DNA of 60,999 bases, from the NCBI GenBank assembly GCA_036001065.1, contig DASYUQ010000098.1, positions 1-60,999 on the forward strand, in the 5' to 3' direction. The position numbers and the translations under genes were made by a program. Source of the DNA: Candidatus Methylomirabilota bacterium (GTDB taxonomy: Bacteria; Methylomirabilota; Methylomirabilia; Rokubacteriales; CSP1-6). Shown piece by piece: positions 34,485 through 44,940 of the stretch; within the stretch, counting starts at the first letter, position 1; every line of letters starts with the position of its first letter. The notes under the pieces were generated by a model that saw only the letters and a program-made list of their open reading frames with translations, ran no database searches and was not told the origin of the DNA.

Positions 34485-35494
34485 TGCGTCTGCCGGCGTT
34501 CAGATACCTGGCGCCGCCGACGGTCGCCGAGGCGGCGCGCGCCGTCGCCGAGCGCGGCGAGGCGATGCTCGTGGCCGGCGGCACCGATCTCTACCCGAAC
34601 ATGAAGCGGCGGCAGTTCGAGCCCAAGGTCCTGGTCGGGCTGGGCGCGATCCCGGAGCTCCGCGGCGTGAGCGGCAGCGCGCGGGAAGGGCTGAGGATCG
34701 GCCCCACCACGACGCTCACCGCGGTGGCGCGGCATCCGGAGATCGCGGGCCATTACGGGGCACTGGCGACCGCGGCCGGGTTGGTCTCCTCCCCACAGCT
34801 CCGCAACATGGGCACGATCGGCGGCAACGTGTGCGTGGACACGCGCTGCAACTACTACAACCAGGCGTACGAGTGGCGGAAGGCCATCGGGTTCTGCATG
34901 AAGAAGGACGGCGACATCTGTCTGGTGGCGCCCGGCAGCCCGCGCTGCTGGGCGGTGTCGTCGTCGGACACCGCCCCCGTGCTCTGGAGCCTGGGCGCCC
35001 GCGTGCGACTGGTGGGCGCCGCGAGCGAGCGCACCATCCCCGTCGAGGCGATCTACCGGGACGACGGGATCGAGTACCTGGCCAAGCGGCCGGACGAGGT
35101 GCTGGCGGACATCCTGCTGCCCCCCGCCGACGGCTGGACGTCGGCCTATCTCAAGCTCCGGCGGCGTGGCTCGTTCGACTTCCCGGTGCTCGGCGTGGCG
35201 GTGGCGCTGAGGATGGAGGGCGCGGTGGTCGGTGACGCGAAGATCGTCCTGGGGGCGGTGGCGCCGCTGCCCCGCCCGGCCCCGGCGGCAGCCGCCGCGC
35301 TCGTCGGCGAGCGCCTGACGCATGATGTGATCGCGCGCGTGGCCGACCTGGCCGCCGGCCCCGCCAAGCCGCTCGACAACACCGACTACGCCCACTTTTA
35401 CCGGAAGAGGATGACCCGCGTGTTCGTCGCGAGAGCGCTGCGCCGACTGGGCGGGCTCGACGGCGAGGGGCGCGTCGAGGAGGAGGTCGCATGA
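34481..35494 (+). CDS. hcrB: 4-hydroxybenzoyl-CoA reductase, FAD/[4Fe-4S] subunit
   Basis: 337-residue FAD-binding subunit. MLVAGGTDLYPNMKR and MGTIGGNVCVDTRCNYYN are the FAD-binding motifs. Inside and after the second lies a cysteine-rich insertion (C at CVDTRC, FCMKKDGDIC, SPRC). An extra [4Fe-4S] cluster loop at this place is the hallmark of the 4-hydroxybenzoyl-CoA reductase beta subunit and is absent from ordinary xanthine dehydrogenases. Two adjacent ATG codons (34481, 34484) could start it. The stop overlaps the regulator gene by 4 bases. Confidence 0.88.
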   Translation: MMRLPAFRYLAPPTVAEAARAVAERGEAMLVAGGTDLYPNMKRRQFEPKVLVGLGAIPELRGVSGSAREGLRIGPTTTLTAVARHPEIAGHYGALATAAGLVSSPQLRNMGTIGGNVCVDTRCNYYNQAYEWRKAIGFCMKKDGDICLVAPGSPRCWAVSSSDTAPVLWSLGARVRLVGAASERTIPVEAIYRDDGIEYLAKRPDEVLADILLPPADGWTSAYLKLRRRGSFDFPVLGVAVALRMEGAVVGDAKIVLGAVAPLPRPAPAAAAALVGERLTHDVIARVADLAAGPAKPLDNTDYAHFYRKRMTRVFVARALRRLGGLDGEGRVEEEVA

Positions 35495-36039
35495 CCGCCC
35501 TCGGAGAGCGGGTCCGGGCGCTGAGGGTGGAGCGCGGATTGCCCCAGCGCCAGCTCGCCGAGAAGGCGGAGCTGACACCCAGCATGGTGTCCCAGATCGA
35601 GTCGGGACGGCTGACGCCCTCGCTCAACACGCTGCGGAGACTGGCCGCCGCCCTGGGCGTGACGATCGCGGCGCTCTTCGACGGCCAGCCGGCGGGCAGT
35701 CTGGTCGTCTCCCGCAAGAGGGACTACCCGGTCGTCTCCTTCGACGGCGCCCGCGAGCAGTGGGCGGTGCTGGGCGCCGGCCTGTTCCAGGGCAAGATCC
35801 GGGCGGTGGTGTCCACACTGACCTCGAAGTCGCGGGGCGTGGACACGGACAAGGTCATCATCAAGCCCGGCCAGATGAAGCTCTTCTACCTGCTGGAGGG
35901 CCAGGCGGCGCTCCTGTACAACGGCGAGCGCCACGTGCTGGAGGCCGGCGACAGCGCCCTGCTGGACGGCGGGCTGCCGCACGGCTGGGAAAATCTCGGG
36001 AGCCGTAAGGCCCGCGCCCTCTGGGTCATCCTCGGATAG
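35491..36039 (+). CDS. XRE-family regulator with C-terminal cupin domain
   Basis: 182 residues. Residues 1-65 are a helix-turn-helix (GERVRALRVERGLPQRQLAEKAELTPSMVSQIESGRL), and ~105-182 are a cupin (KPGQMKLFYLLEGQAALLY..LEAGDSALLDGGLPHGWENLG) that may sense a small ligand. It overlaps hcrB and precedes boxC by 9 bases. It probably regulates the aromatic genes in response to a CoA thioester or aromatic acid, as BoxR-type regulators do, although BoxR uses a shikimate-kinase-like domain rather than a cupin. Confidence 0.85.
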   Translation: MTALGERVRALRVERGLPQRQLAEKAELTPSMVSQIESGRLTPSLNTLRRLAAALGVTIAALFDGQPAGSLVVSRKRDYPVVSFDGAREQWAVLGAGLFQGKIRAVVSTLTSKSRGVDTDKVIIKPGQMKLFYLLEGQAALLYNGERHVLEAGDSALLDGGLPHGWENLGSRKARALWVILG

Positions 36040-36048
36040 GACACGGAT

Positions 36049-37724
36049 ATGACGGACAGCGGACGCGCCCTTCCCCCCATCGACTTCAGAACCGAGCCGT
36101 CGCGGTACCGGCAGTGGAAGCTGAGCATCGACGGCCGCGTCGCCACTCTGGCCATGGACGTGAAGGAGGACGGGGGGCTCCGCCCCGGCTACGAGCTGAA
36201 GCTCAACTCCTACGACCTCGGCGTGGACATCGAGCTGTACGATGCCATTCAGCGCCTGCGCTTCGAGCATCCGGAGGTCGGCGCGGTGATCCTCACCTCG
36301 GCCAAGGAGCGCATCTTCTGCGCGGGGGCCAACATCCGGATGCTGGGCCAGTCGTCCCACGGCTTCAAGGTGAACTTCTGCAAGTTCACCAACGAGACGC
36401 GCAATGCTCTCGAGGAGGCTTCGGCGGAGTCGCGGCAGGTCTGGATCTGCGCGATCAACGGCCCCTGCGCCGGCGGGGGCTACGAGCTGGCGCTGGCCTG
36501 CGAGCGCATCATCATGGCCGACGACGGCAACACCTCGGTGGCCCTGCCGGAGACGCCCCTCCTCGCCGTCCTGCCGGGGACGGGTGGGCTGACCCGCCTG
36601 GTCGACAAGCGCCACGTGCGCCGCGATCGGGCCGACGTCTTCTGCACGATCGAGGAGGGCATCAAGGGCCAGCGGGCCCTCGACTGGGGGCTGGTGGACG
36701 AGCTGGTGCCGCGCTCGAGGCTGGAGGCGACGGCCCGGGGGCGCGCTGCCGAGCGGGCCGCCCGCAGCGACCGGCCCGCCGCCGCGCGGGGGATCGCGCT
36801 CAGGCCGCTCGATCGCACGATCGACGGCGATCGGATCGCCTACGCCCACATCGCCTGCGCCATCGATCGCGCCCGCGGCGTCGCCGAGATCACCATCAGC
36901 GGCCCCAGCGCCCCACCGCCGGCCGACGCGGCGGGGATCCATGGGCTGGGCGACGCGTTCTGGCCGCTGGCGCTGGCGCGCCAGCTGGACGATCTGATCC
37001 TCCATCTGAGGACCAACGAGGAGGAGATCGGCCTGTGGGTGTTCAGGACCGCCGGCAGCGCCGATCTGGTCGAGGCCCACGATCGCCTGCTGGCTGATCA
37101 GCCGGGCGACTGGCTGGCCCGCGAGATCCGCCTCTTTCTCAAGCGGACGCTGAAGCGGATCGACGTCTCGGCGCGCTCGGTCTTCGCGCTGATCGAGCCG
37201 GACTCCTGCTTCACCGGTACGCTGCTCGAGCTGGCGCTGGCTGCCGATCGCTCCTACATGCTGGCCGGCGCGCGGGAGGGCGACGGCCGGCCGCCCGCGA
37301 CGCTTCGCCTGACCGAGATGAACTTCGGCGCCTATCCCATGGCCAACGGGCTGACGCGCCTGGCCAGCCGCTTCCTCGGCGAGCCCGGCCGCGTCGACGA
37401 CCTGAAGGGCCGGATCGGCCAGGACCTCGACGCCGCCGCCGCGGACGACGCGGGCCTGGTGACCGCCACCCCCGATGACATCGACTGGGACGACGAGGTC
37501 CGCCTGGCCCTGGAGGAGCGCGCGGCGTTTTCGCCCGACGCGCTCACCGGCATGGAGGCGTCGCTCCGGTTCGCCGGGCCGGAAACGCTCGAGACCAAGA
37601 TCTTCGGCCGCCTGTCCGCGTGGCAGAACTGGATCTTCCAGCGGCCCAACGCCGTCGGTCCCAAGGGCGGACTTTCCGTATATGGCACTGGCCAGCGCAG
37701 CGAGTTCGACCGAAGGAGAGTGTG

Positions 37725-37725
<1 letters not shown>
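36049..37725 (+). CDS. boxC: 2,3-epoxybenzoyl-CoA dihydrolase
   Basis: BoxC hydrolytically opens 2,3-epoxybenzoyl-CoA to 3,4-dehydroadipyl-CoA semialdehyde and formate. The 558-residue product is much longer than a normal crotonase, as expected for BoxC. It contains LAMDVKEDGGLRPGYELKLNSYDLGVD, FCAGANIRMLG, NGPCAGGGYELALACE and the ending LSAWQNWIFQRPNAVG. The order boxC-boxB is that of known box clusters. Its stop shares one base with the boxB start (TGATG). Confidence 0.94.
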
Positions 37726-39143
<1,418 letters not shown>

Positions 39144-39161
39144 ACGGGAGGTTACGGAACG

Positions 39162-39644
39162 ATGCCCAGAGCGGTCACGCCGAAGGAATTGGGGACGCCG
39201 CTGGGGATGTACTCCCACGGGATGGTGGCGCCGAGTGGGGAGATCGTGGTGGTCGCCGGTCAGGTGGGAATGGCGCCCAACGGCCAGGTCGTCCAGGGCG
39301 ACATCGTCGCGCAGACGAAGCAGGCGCTGGCGAACGTGCGCGCCGTCATCGAGGCGGCCGGATGCACGATGCGCGACGTCGTGCGGTTTCAGACGTTCCT
39401 GACGCGGCCCGACGACATCCCGGGCTTCATGAAGGCGCGCTCGGAGGCCTTCCCCGGATTTTTCCCGGACGGGGTCTTTCCGCCCAACACCCTGGTGGTC
39501 GTCAGCCGGCTCGTGCGCCCCGAGCTGCTGGTCGAGATCGAGGCGATGGCGGTGCGCCCCACCCGGCCGGCGCGCGGCGGCCGCCGGCCGGCCACGGCCG
39601 GCCGGCGGGCCACGGCGGGACAGCGGCGCCGCGAGCGCCGCTGA
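39162..39644 (+). CDS. RidA family protein
   Basis: 160 residues: a YjgF/YER057c/UK114-type domain (~1-130) with SHGMVAPSGEIVVVAGQVG and NTLVVVSRLVRPELLVEIEAMA, then a basic Arg/Pro/Gly tail. RidA proteins deaminate enamines/imines; subgroups occur in aromatic degradation operons with unknown or tautomerase-like roles. The conserved RidA Arg appears in SRLVRPELLVEIE. It is in the boxC-boxB operon, 18 bases after boxB. A GC hairpin overlaps its stop. Confidence 0.85.
   Translation: MPRAVTPKELGTPLGMYSHGMVAPSGEIVVVAGQVGMAPNGQVVQGDIVAQTKQALANVRAVIEAAGCTMRDVVRFQTFLTRPDDIPGFMKARSEAFPGFFPDGVFPPNTLVVVSRLVRPELLVEIEAMAVRPTRPARGGRRPATAGRRATAGQRRRERR
39622..39642. terminator. Hairpin at the RidA stop codon
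   Basis: AGCGGCGC/GCGCCGCT, 8-bp stem, 5-base loop, between convergent genes whose ends are only 5 bases apart. No T-tract. Confidence 0.35.
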
Positions 39645-39649
39645 GAGGG

Positions 39650-40051
39650 TCAGAGTCTCCGGTCGAGGTCGACGTCGCTGCGCGAGGCCGTGCCGCGGGT
39701 CATGGAGACGAGCGCCAGGACGACGACGACGAACAGCCCCGCGGCCAGCAGGACCACGACCATCGGGCTGAGACCGAAGATGCGGGTCGGCTCGGCGGAC
39801 GTGCGCGGCGAGGCGGAGCCGTCGTCGCGCTCCGACTTGATGTCGACGTTCACGTTGGGCTGTTCGCCGCTTCTCTCCGGGGGCGCCGGGCGCGGCGTGG
39901 GGTCGTTCCCCCGGTCGGTGGGATTGTCGGCCTTGGTCTCGGGGTTGGACGTGCTGCTGCCAGGCGCGGGGCCGCCGGACTGAGCCGCGGCGGCGCCGAC
40001 GATGCCGAGTACCAGCAGGGCGCTGAGCAGTATGGCCGTAAGCGGTTTCAT
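39650..40051 (-). CDS. Hypothetical protein with signal peptide and C-terminal membrane helix
   Basis: 133 residues. A signal peptide (MKPLTAILLSALLVLGIVGAAAA) is followed by ~70 disordered residues rich in Pro, Ser, Asn and Glu, then a single membrane helix (FGLSPMVVVLLAAGLFVVVVL) and a short basic/acidic tail. The architecture suggests a membrane-anchored periplasmic linker protein. GGGGAGGT precedes the ATG at 40051, preferred over the in-frame start at 40189. It interrupts the direction of the aromatic operon; the function is unknown. Confidence 0.75.
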   Translation of the reverse strand: MKPLTAILLSALLVLGIVGAAAAQSGGPAPGSSTSNPETKADNPTDRGNDPTPRPAPPERSGEQPNVNVDIKSERDDGSASPRTSAEPTRIFGLSPMVVVLLAAGLFVVVVLALVSMTRGTASRSDVDLDRRL

Positions 40052-40127
40052 AGGTACCTCCCCGCGCCCTTTGGGGAGCAATGGCGATGCCACGGACGTT
40101 CGTGGGTAACGTTTACAAGGAGCCGCG

Positions 40128-41678
40128 ATGAACGCGTCGGAGCACCTGCCCGCACAGTTCAACGTCGCCACCCACTTCGTCGATCGCAACGTCGCCGAGG
40201 GTCGCGGCGGCTCGCCGGCATTTTTCTACGAGGACCGCGCGCTGACGTACGCCGACGTCCAGGATCTCGCCAACCGCACCGGCAACGCGCTGCTCGAGCT
40301 GGGCGTGGAGAGGGAGAACCGCGTCCTGGTGCTGTGCCTCGACACGCCCGAGTTCCTGGGTACCTTCTGGGGGGCGATCAAGATCGGCGCGGTGCCGATA
40401 CCCGTGAACACCCTCATGCGCGGGGCCGACTACCTCTACTTTCTCGACGACAGCCGGGCGAAGGTCGCCGTCATCTCCGCCCCGCTTCTGGCCGAGGCCG
40501 GCCCCGTGCTGGGTCAGGCGCGCCACCTCCGCCACGTACTGATCGCCGGCGGCCAGCCCGGCCCCTACCTGTCCTACGAGGACCGGATCGGAAGAGCGGC
40601 GGGCCGGCTCGAAGCCGCATCCACGGGCCGGGACGACGCGGCGTTCTGGCTCTACTCCTCGGGCTCCACGGGCTTTCCCAAGGGCGCCGTGCATCTGCAC
40701 CACGACATGTGGATCTGCACGGAGACCTACGCCAAGCAGGTGCTGGGCATCCGGCCCAGCGACAAGGTCTTCTCGGCGGCGAAGCTCTTCTTCGCCTACG
40801 GTCTGGGCAACGCCGGCTACTTCCCGATGGGCGTCGGCGCCCAGAGCGTGCTCTATCCTCATCGCCCGACGCCGGAGGCCGCCTTCGAGATTCTCACCCG
40901 GCAGCGCCCGACCCTGTTCTTCGGGGTCCCCACGCTCTACGCGGCGATGCTGGCCGTGAAAGAGGCCGAACGGCGGTTCGACCTCTCCTCGCTCCGTCTC
41001 TGCGTCTCGGCGGGGGAGGCGCTGCCCGAGGAGATCTACACGCGCTGGCGCGAGCGCTTCGGCGTGGAGATCGTCGACGGGATCGGCACGACGGAGATCC
41101 TGCACATCTTCCTGTCCAACCGTCCCGGGGCCGTGCGGCCCGGCTCGTCCGGGCTCCCCGTGCCCGGCTACGAGTCGGTCATCGTGGACGACGAAGGGCG
41201 TCCCGTTCGGCCGGGAGAGATCGGGAATTTGAGAGTCCGGGGCGACTCCACGATGGCCTACTACTGGAACAAGCACGACAAGACCAAGGAGACCCTCTTC
41301 GGGCCCTGGATCCAGACGGGCGACAAATACTATCAGGACGAGAGCGGCTACTTCTGGTACGCGGGGCGCTCCGACGACATGCTGAAGGTCGGCGGCATCT
41401 GGGTGTCGCCGATCGAGGTGGAGGCGACGCTGATCAAGCATCCCGCGGTGCTCGAAACCGCCGTCGTCGGCAAGGAGGACAGCGACCGGCTCATCAAGCC
41501 CAAGGCCTTCGTGGTCCTCAAGGAGCCCGCCGCCGCCTCCGCGGGGCTGGGCGAGGAGCTGAAGGCGTTCGTCAAGGACAAGATCGCGCCGTACAAGTAC
41601 CCCCGATGGATCGAGTTCGTGAGCGAGCTGCCCAAGACGGCCACCGGCAAGATCCAGCGCTTCAAGCTCCGCCACTGA
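40128..41678 (+). CDS. bclA: Benzoate-CoA ligase family protein
   Basis: 516-residue AMP-forming aryl-CoA ligase that activates benzoate or 4-hydroxybenzoate. It has NVATHFVDRNVAEGRGGSPAFFYED, the P-loop YSSGSTGFPKGAVHLHHDM, DGIGTTEILHIFLSN and the catalytic-lysine motif ELPKTATGKIQRFKLR. The benzoate-CoA ligase family is recognisable from KLFFAYGLGNAGYFPMGVGA. It feeds benzoyl-CoA to BoxB or 4-hydroxybenzoyl-CoA to HcrABC. AAGGAG lies before the ATG. The next ligase gene starts 9 bases later. Confidence 0.92.
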   Translation: MNASEHLPAQFNVATHFVDRNVAEGRGGSPAFFYEDRALTYADVQDLANRTGNALLELGVERENRVLVLCLDTPEFLGTFWGAIKIGAVPIPVNTLMRGADYLYFLDDSRAKVAVISAPLLAEAGPVLGQARHLRHVLIAGGQPGPYLSYEDRIGRAAGRLEAASTGRDDAAFWLYSSGSTGFPKGAVHLHHDMWICTETYAKQVLGIRPSDKVFSAAKLFFAYGLGNAGYFPMGVGAQSVLYPHRPTPEAAFEILTRQRPTLFFGVPTLYAAMLAVKEAERRFDLSSLRLCVSAGEALPEEIYTRWRERFGVEIVDGIGTTEILHIFLSNRPGAVRPGSSGLPVPGYESVIVDDEGRPVRPGEIGNLRVRGDSTMAYYWNKHDKTKETLFGPWIQTGDKYYQDESGYFWYAGRSDDMLKVGGIWVSPIEVEATLIKHPAVLETAVVGKEDSDRLIKPKAFVVLKEPAAASAGLGEELKAFVKDKIAPYKYPRWIEFVSELPKTATGKIQRFKLRH

Positions 41679-41687
41679 GGATCTGAC

Positions 41688-42962
41688 GTGTTCGATCGCG
41701 CCCTGGAGACGCTGCCGCGCGAGAGGCTCCGGGAGCTCCAGTGGCGCAAATTCCGCCGGCTGGCTGGGGCGCTGCTGGCGCCCGGGGCGGGCAACGCCTT
41801 CGTCCGGCGCCAGTGGGCGCCGGCGGGGATCCGCTCGGTCGACGATCTCCAGGACTGGGACGACTTCCGGCGCCTGCCACCGACGAAGAAGAGCGAGTTT
41901 GCCGAGGACCAGGCCGAGCGCCCGCCCTTCGGGACCAACCTGACCTATCCTCTGGAGCGTTTCGTTCGTGTGCACCAGACGTCGGGCACCAGCGGCCAGC
42001 CCCTGCGGTGGCTCGACACCCAGGACTCCTGGGCCTGGTGGATCCGGTGCTGGGGCTTCGTGCTCGGCGCCGCCGGTATCACGCCCGCCGACCGCGTCTT
42101 CTTTCCTTTCTCCTTCGGCCTCTTCATCGGTTTCTGGGCGGGATTCGAGGGCGCCCGCGCCCTGGGCGCGCTCGCGATCCCGGGCGGTGGCCAGGACTCC
42201 GCGACCCGCCTTCAGTGGATGGACAGGCTCGGGGTCACCGCGCTCGTCTCTACGCCCTCCTACGCGCTCCATCTCGTGGAGGTGGCACGCGAGCGGGGGA
42301 TCGATCTGCCCAAGCTCCCGGTGCGGGTGACCGTGCACGCCGGAGAGCCGGGCGCCGGGATCCCGGCGGTGCGCGCGCGCATCGAGGAGGGCTGGGGCGC
42401 GCGGGCGTTCGACCATGCCGGCATGACGGAGATGGGAGCCTACGGCTACGAGTGCGCCGAGCAGAGCGGCCTCCACGTCAACGAGTCGGAGTTCATCCCC
42501 GAGGTGATCGATCCGGCGACCGGCGCCCCGGCCCGGGAAGGCGAGCTGGTGCTGACGAATCTCGGACGCGCCGGCTCGCCGGCGATCCGCTATCGCTCCG
42601 GCGACCGCGTGCGCCTGGCCGACCAGCCCTGCGCCTGCGGGCGTACCTTCATGCGCCTCCCCGGCGGCATCCTCGGCCGCCTGGACGACATGCTGATCGT
42701 GCGCGGCGTGAACGTCTTCCCCTCGGCCATCGAGGGGATCGTGCGCCGGTTCCCCGCCATCGACGAGTTCCAGATCGAGGTCTTCCGCCAGGGCGCGCTG
42801 GACGAGCTGCGCGTGCTCATCGAGGCCGAGGACGCCAGCCTGAGCCGTACCGTCCAGGAGGCGTTGCGCGCGGACCTGGGCATCCGCCTCGAGGTCCGTC
42901 CGGTGCCGCTGCGGAGCCTGCCCCGCCACGAGCTGAAGGCCCGTCGCGTCGTCAGGAAGTAG
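41688..42962 (+). CDS. Phenylacetate-CoA ligase-like AMP-binding enzyme
   Basis: 424-residue AMP-forming ligase of the PaaK type, which is shorter than the benzoate-CoA ligase group. RVHQTSGTSGQPLRW is the phosphate-binding loop. FDHAGMTEMGAYGYEC, IRYRSGDRVRLADQPCACGR and GRLDDMLIVRGVNVFPSAIEG are PaaK-family blocks. It likely activates an aryl or arylacetic acid. It is in the bclA operon, start GTG, and overlaps the end of the convergent cupin gene. Confidence 0.88.
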   Translation: MFDRALETLPRERLRELQWRKFRRLAGALLAPGAGNAFVRRQWAPAGIRSVDDLQDWDDFRRLPPTKKSEFAEDQAERPPFGTNLTYPLERFVRVHQTSGTSGQPLRWLDTQDSWAWWIRCWGFVLGAAGITPADRVFFPFSFGLFIGFWAGFEGARALGALAIPGGGQDSATRLQWMDRLGVTALVSTPSYALHLVEVARERGIDLPKLPVRVTVHAGEPGAGIPAVRARIEEGWGARAFDHAGMTEMGAYGYECAEQSGLHVNESEFIPEVIDPATGAPAREGELVLTNLGRAGSPAIRYRSGDRVRLADQPCACGRTFMRLPGGILGRLDDMLIVRGVNVFPSAIEGIVRRFPAIDEFQIEVFRQGALDELRVLIEAEDASLSRTVQEALRADLGIRLEVRPVPLRSLPRHELKARRVVRK

Positions 42963-43379
42963 CGGCCCCCGCGCCGTCGCCGTAGTGGAGCGCGAGCCAG
43001 ATCGTCGGCTCGTCGGGGTCGGTCCACTCGACGCGATGGCGGCGGTGAGCAGGAATCAGCACGTGGTCGCCGGCACCCATCACGACGATCGCGTCCTCAC
43101 CCTCGAACCTCAGTCCGGCCCTGCCGTGCAGGACCGCGACCCACTCGTTCGTCTCCTGGTCGTACCACTGGCCGGGCGGCGTCGCCTGCCCCGTGGACAC
43201 GATGCGCTCGAGCCTCACGCCGTCCGCGCTTAGTGCCGTTCCAACTATTCGCGCCTAGGAAGGCACCGTGTACGTCGTTCGTGGACAGATTTAGTATCAA
43301 CAAGTTGGAACGGTACTAGGAGGATCTCGACCTGCTCGTCCGGGAGCGACCGGGGGATCCCCTCGAAGAGGTTCGGCAT
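42952..43379 (-). pseudogene. Cupin-domain gene split by a MITE
   Basis: The minus strand encodes MPNLFEGIPRSLPDEQVEILL from 43379, then is interrupted by MITE M2 (43231-43318), then continues with SADGVRLERIVSTGQATP and the cupin core (VMGAGDHVLIPAHRRHRVEW). Removing the MITE and one TA joins the halves exactly in frame (E-I-L-L-S-A-D-G-V-R), giving a normal small cupin of about 113 residues. In the present sequence, translation from 43379 enters the MITE and stops at 43245. A GTG at 43218 could still start an 88-residue product that keeps the whole cupin barrel, so residual function is possible. Confidence 0.85.
43231..43318 (+). mobile_element. 88-bp MITE, copy M2 (inside the cupin gene)
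   Basis: TAGTGCCGTTCCAACT..AGTTGGAACGGTACTA, one mismatch between ends, TA at both edges. It is nearly identical to M3 and to M1 in reverse. Insertion at a TA with TA duplication is shown by the restored reading frame of the cupin gene. Confidence 0.95.
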
Positions 43380-43570
43380 GCCGAAGTCTATGATCCGGGC
43401 GACGCCGGGACAAGGAGTGTCCGGGATTGCAACCTGCCGGCCGCTGACTTTCGACCTGGGAGCGAGGGGCGGCCGGCGGGAGAGATCCGGGCGCAGGGTT
43501 GGGCTCGTAGGGTTTTGAGGGGCTAGTTCGCTTGCCAACCCTGGGGCGCTTTGATACTAAATGGCGGGTC
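43380..43570. other. 191-base gap upstream of the sigma-factor gene with inverted repeats
   Basis: No gene seen. It contains CCGGCCGC/GCGGCCGG and CAGGGTTGG/CCAACCCTG inverted repeats. It also contains TTGATACTAAAT (43551-43562), which exactly matches 12 internal bases of the MITE near its IS-derived end. The last may be a MITE scar or an AT-rich promoter for the sigma factor. Confidence 0.4.
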
Positions 43571-44125
43571 ATGTCGAGCGCGGGGGCGGACCTGATCCAC
43601 AGGATGGCCGCCGGCGACCGCGACGCGTTCAGCCATTTCTACGATCGGTATGCCCCGCTGGTCTATCCGCTGATCCTCCGCATCCTGCGCGAGCGCGCGG
43701 ATGCCGCCGACGTCCTTCAAGACGTCTTCTGGGAGGCCTGGCAGGCGGCGTCGACCTACGATCCCGGGCGCGGCACTCCCGAGGCCTGGGTTGTCATGCG
43801 CGCGCGGACGCGAGCAATCGACCGGGTGCGGTCCATCCGTAGAAGAAACGAAACATTCGTGGCGCCGGTCGAGGAGGCCGTCGCCGCCGCGCCGCCGGGG
43901 ATGGGCGGTGACGCGGCCGAACGGGCCGCCGATCGCTCGGTGGTCAGGAACGCGCTCGACCGGCTGGCCGACGTCCAGCGGGAGGTGATCGAGCTCGCGT
44001 ATTACGGCGGGCTCACGCAGACGGAGATCGCGGAGCGGCTCAAGCAGCCGCTCGGCACGGTGAAGACGCGGATGCGGTTGGGGCTGGAGCGGCTCCGCGA
44101 GGCCATGAGGCAGCAGGCGACATGA
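43571..44125 (+). CDS. ECF-type RNA polymerase sigma factor
   Basis: 184-residue sigma-70-family factor. The region-2 segment is AFSHFYDRYAPLVYPLILRILRERADAADVLQDVFWEAWQ, with the -10-recognition residues following (ARTRAIDRVRSIRRR). Region 4 is VQREVIELAYYGGLTQTEIAERLKQPLGTVKTRMRLGLERLR. It overlaps the anti-sigma gene by 4 bases and is presumably held inactive by it until a stress signal. The upstream in-frame start at 43532 adds only 13 unlikely residues. Confidence 0.93.
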   Translation: MSSAGADLIHRMAAGDRDAFSHFYDRYAPLVYPLILRILRERADAADVLQDVFWEAWQAASTYDPGRGTPEAWVVMRARTRAIDRVRSIRRRNETFVAPVEEAVAAAPPGMGGDAAERAADRSVVRNALDRLADVQREVIELAYYGGLTQTEIAERLKQPLGTVKTRMRLGLERLREAMRQQAT

Positions 44126-44907
44126 GCCACGACCCGTTCGACACCCAGGCGGCGGCCTACGCGCTCGGCGCTCTCGACGGCGAAGAGCTGGCGCAGTTCG
44201 AGACGCACCTGGCAGCGGGCTGCGCCCGCTGCCAGGCGATCCTGCGCGATTCCCGCCAGGCGCTGGCCGCGCTGGTACGCGAGACGCCCGGGGCGGCGCC
44301 GCGACATGTGAAGGAAGCGCTCCTGGAGCGGATCGCGGCGACGGGGCGGGCACCGACGAGGCGCGACGACCTCCGCGCCGCCTGGCTGCGCTGGACGGTC
44401 GTCACGGCGGCGGCGATGATCGTCGGCGGCTTCCTCACGGGGATGTACGTGGCCGCCCGGTACGAAGCGCGGCTGGGAAAGATCGCGCGCGAGACCAGCG
44501 CGCTCCGCGAGCAGCTCCGCCGCGAGGAGGCCGCGCTGCGCGAGGGCGCGGCCCTCTATCAGAGGGTCGTCGAGCTGCTGCAGGATCCCGCCACCCGCGT
44601 GATCGCGCTGCGCGGCGCCGGGCCCAGCCCCGAGGCGCGGGGCCGCGTGGTTTGGCATGCGACGGCCGGCGGTCACGTCTTCGTGGCGAAGCTTCCGCCC
44701 GCGCCCGAAGGCAAGACATACGAGCTGTGGACCATCACCGGCGGAAAACCGAGCCCGGCCGGCGTCTTTCAGGTCGACGCCGCCGGCCAGGCCAGTCACA
44801 AGGTCCCGCCTGGCGGGGGGCCGGTGGAGGTGTTCGCCATCACGCTGGAGCCCCTCGGCGGCGTGGCCGCGCCGACCGGCTCGATCGTCCTCGCCTCCTC
44901 GAAGTAG
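44122..44907 (+). CDS. Anti-sigma factor, RskA-like, zinc-binding
   Basis: 261 residues. The cytosolic N-terminus has the zinc anti-sigma motif H-x3-C-x2-C (THLAAGCARCQ). There is one membrane helix (VVTAAAMIVGGFLTGMYVA, ~94-113), a periplasmic coiled coil rich in Arg/Glu (~115-150) and an RskA-type C-terminal domain (KTYELWTITGGKPSPAGVFQV). It would sequester the upstream sigma factor and release it after regulated proteolysis. The two genes form an operon. Confidence 0.92.
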   Translation: MSHDPFDTQAAAYALGALDGEELAQFETHLAAGCARCQAILRDSRQALAALVRETPGAAPRHVKEALLERIAATGRAPTRRDDLRAAWLRWTVVTAAAMIVGGFLTGMYVAARYEARLGKIARETSALREQLRREEAALREGAALYQRVVELLQDPATRVIALRGAGPSPEARGRVVWHATAGGHVFVAKLPPAPEGKTYELWTITGGKPSPAGVFQVDAAGQASHKVPPGGGPVEVFAITLEPLGGVAAPTGSIVLASSK

Positions 44908-44940
44908 GAGACGCCCGGCGGCTGAGCGCCCGGCGGGGCC

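Noticed and set aside
39650-40189. Longer start for the minus-strand membrane protein at 40189
   Set aside because: The extra 46 residues precede a clear signal peptide whose own ATG at 40051 has a good Shine-Dalgarno.
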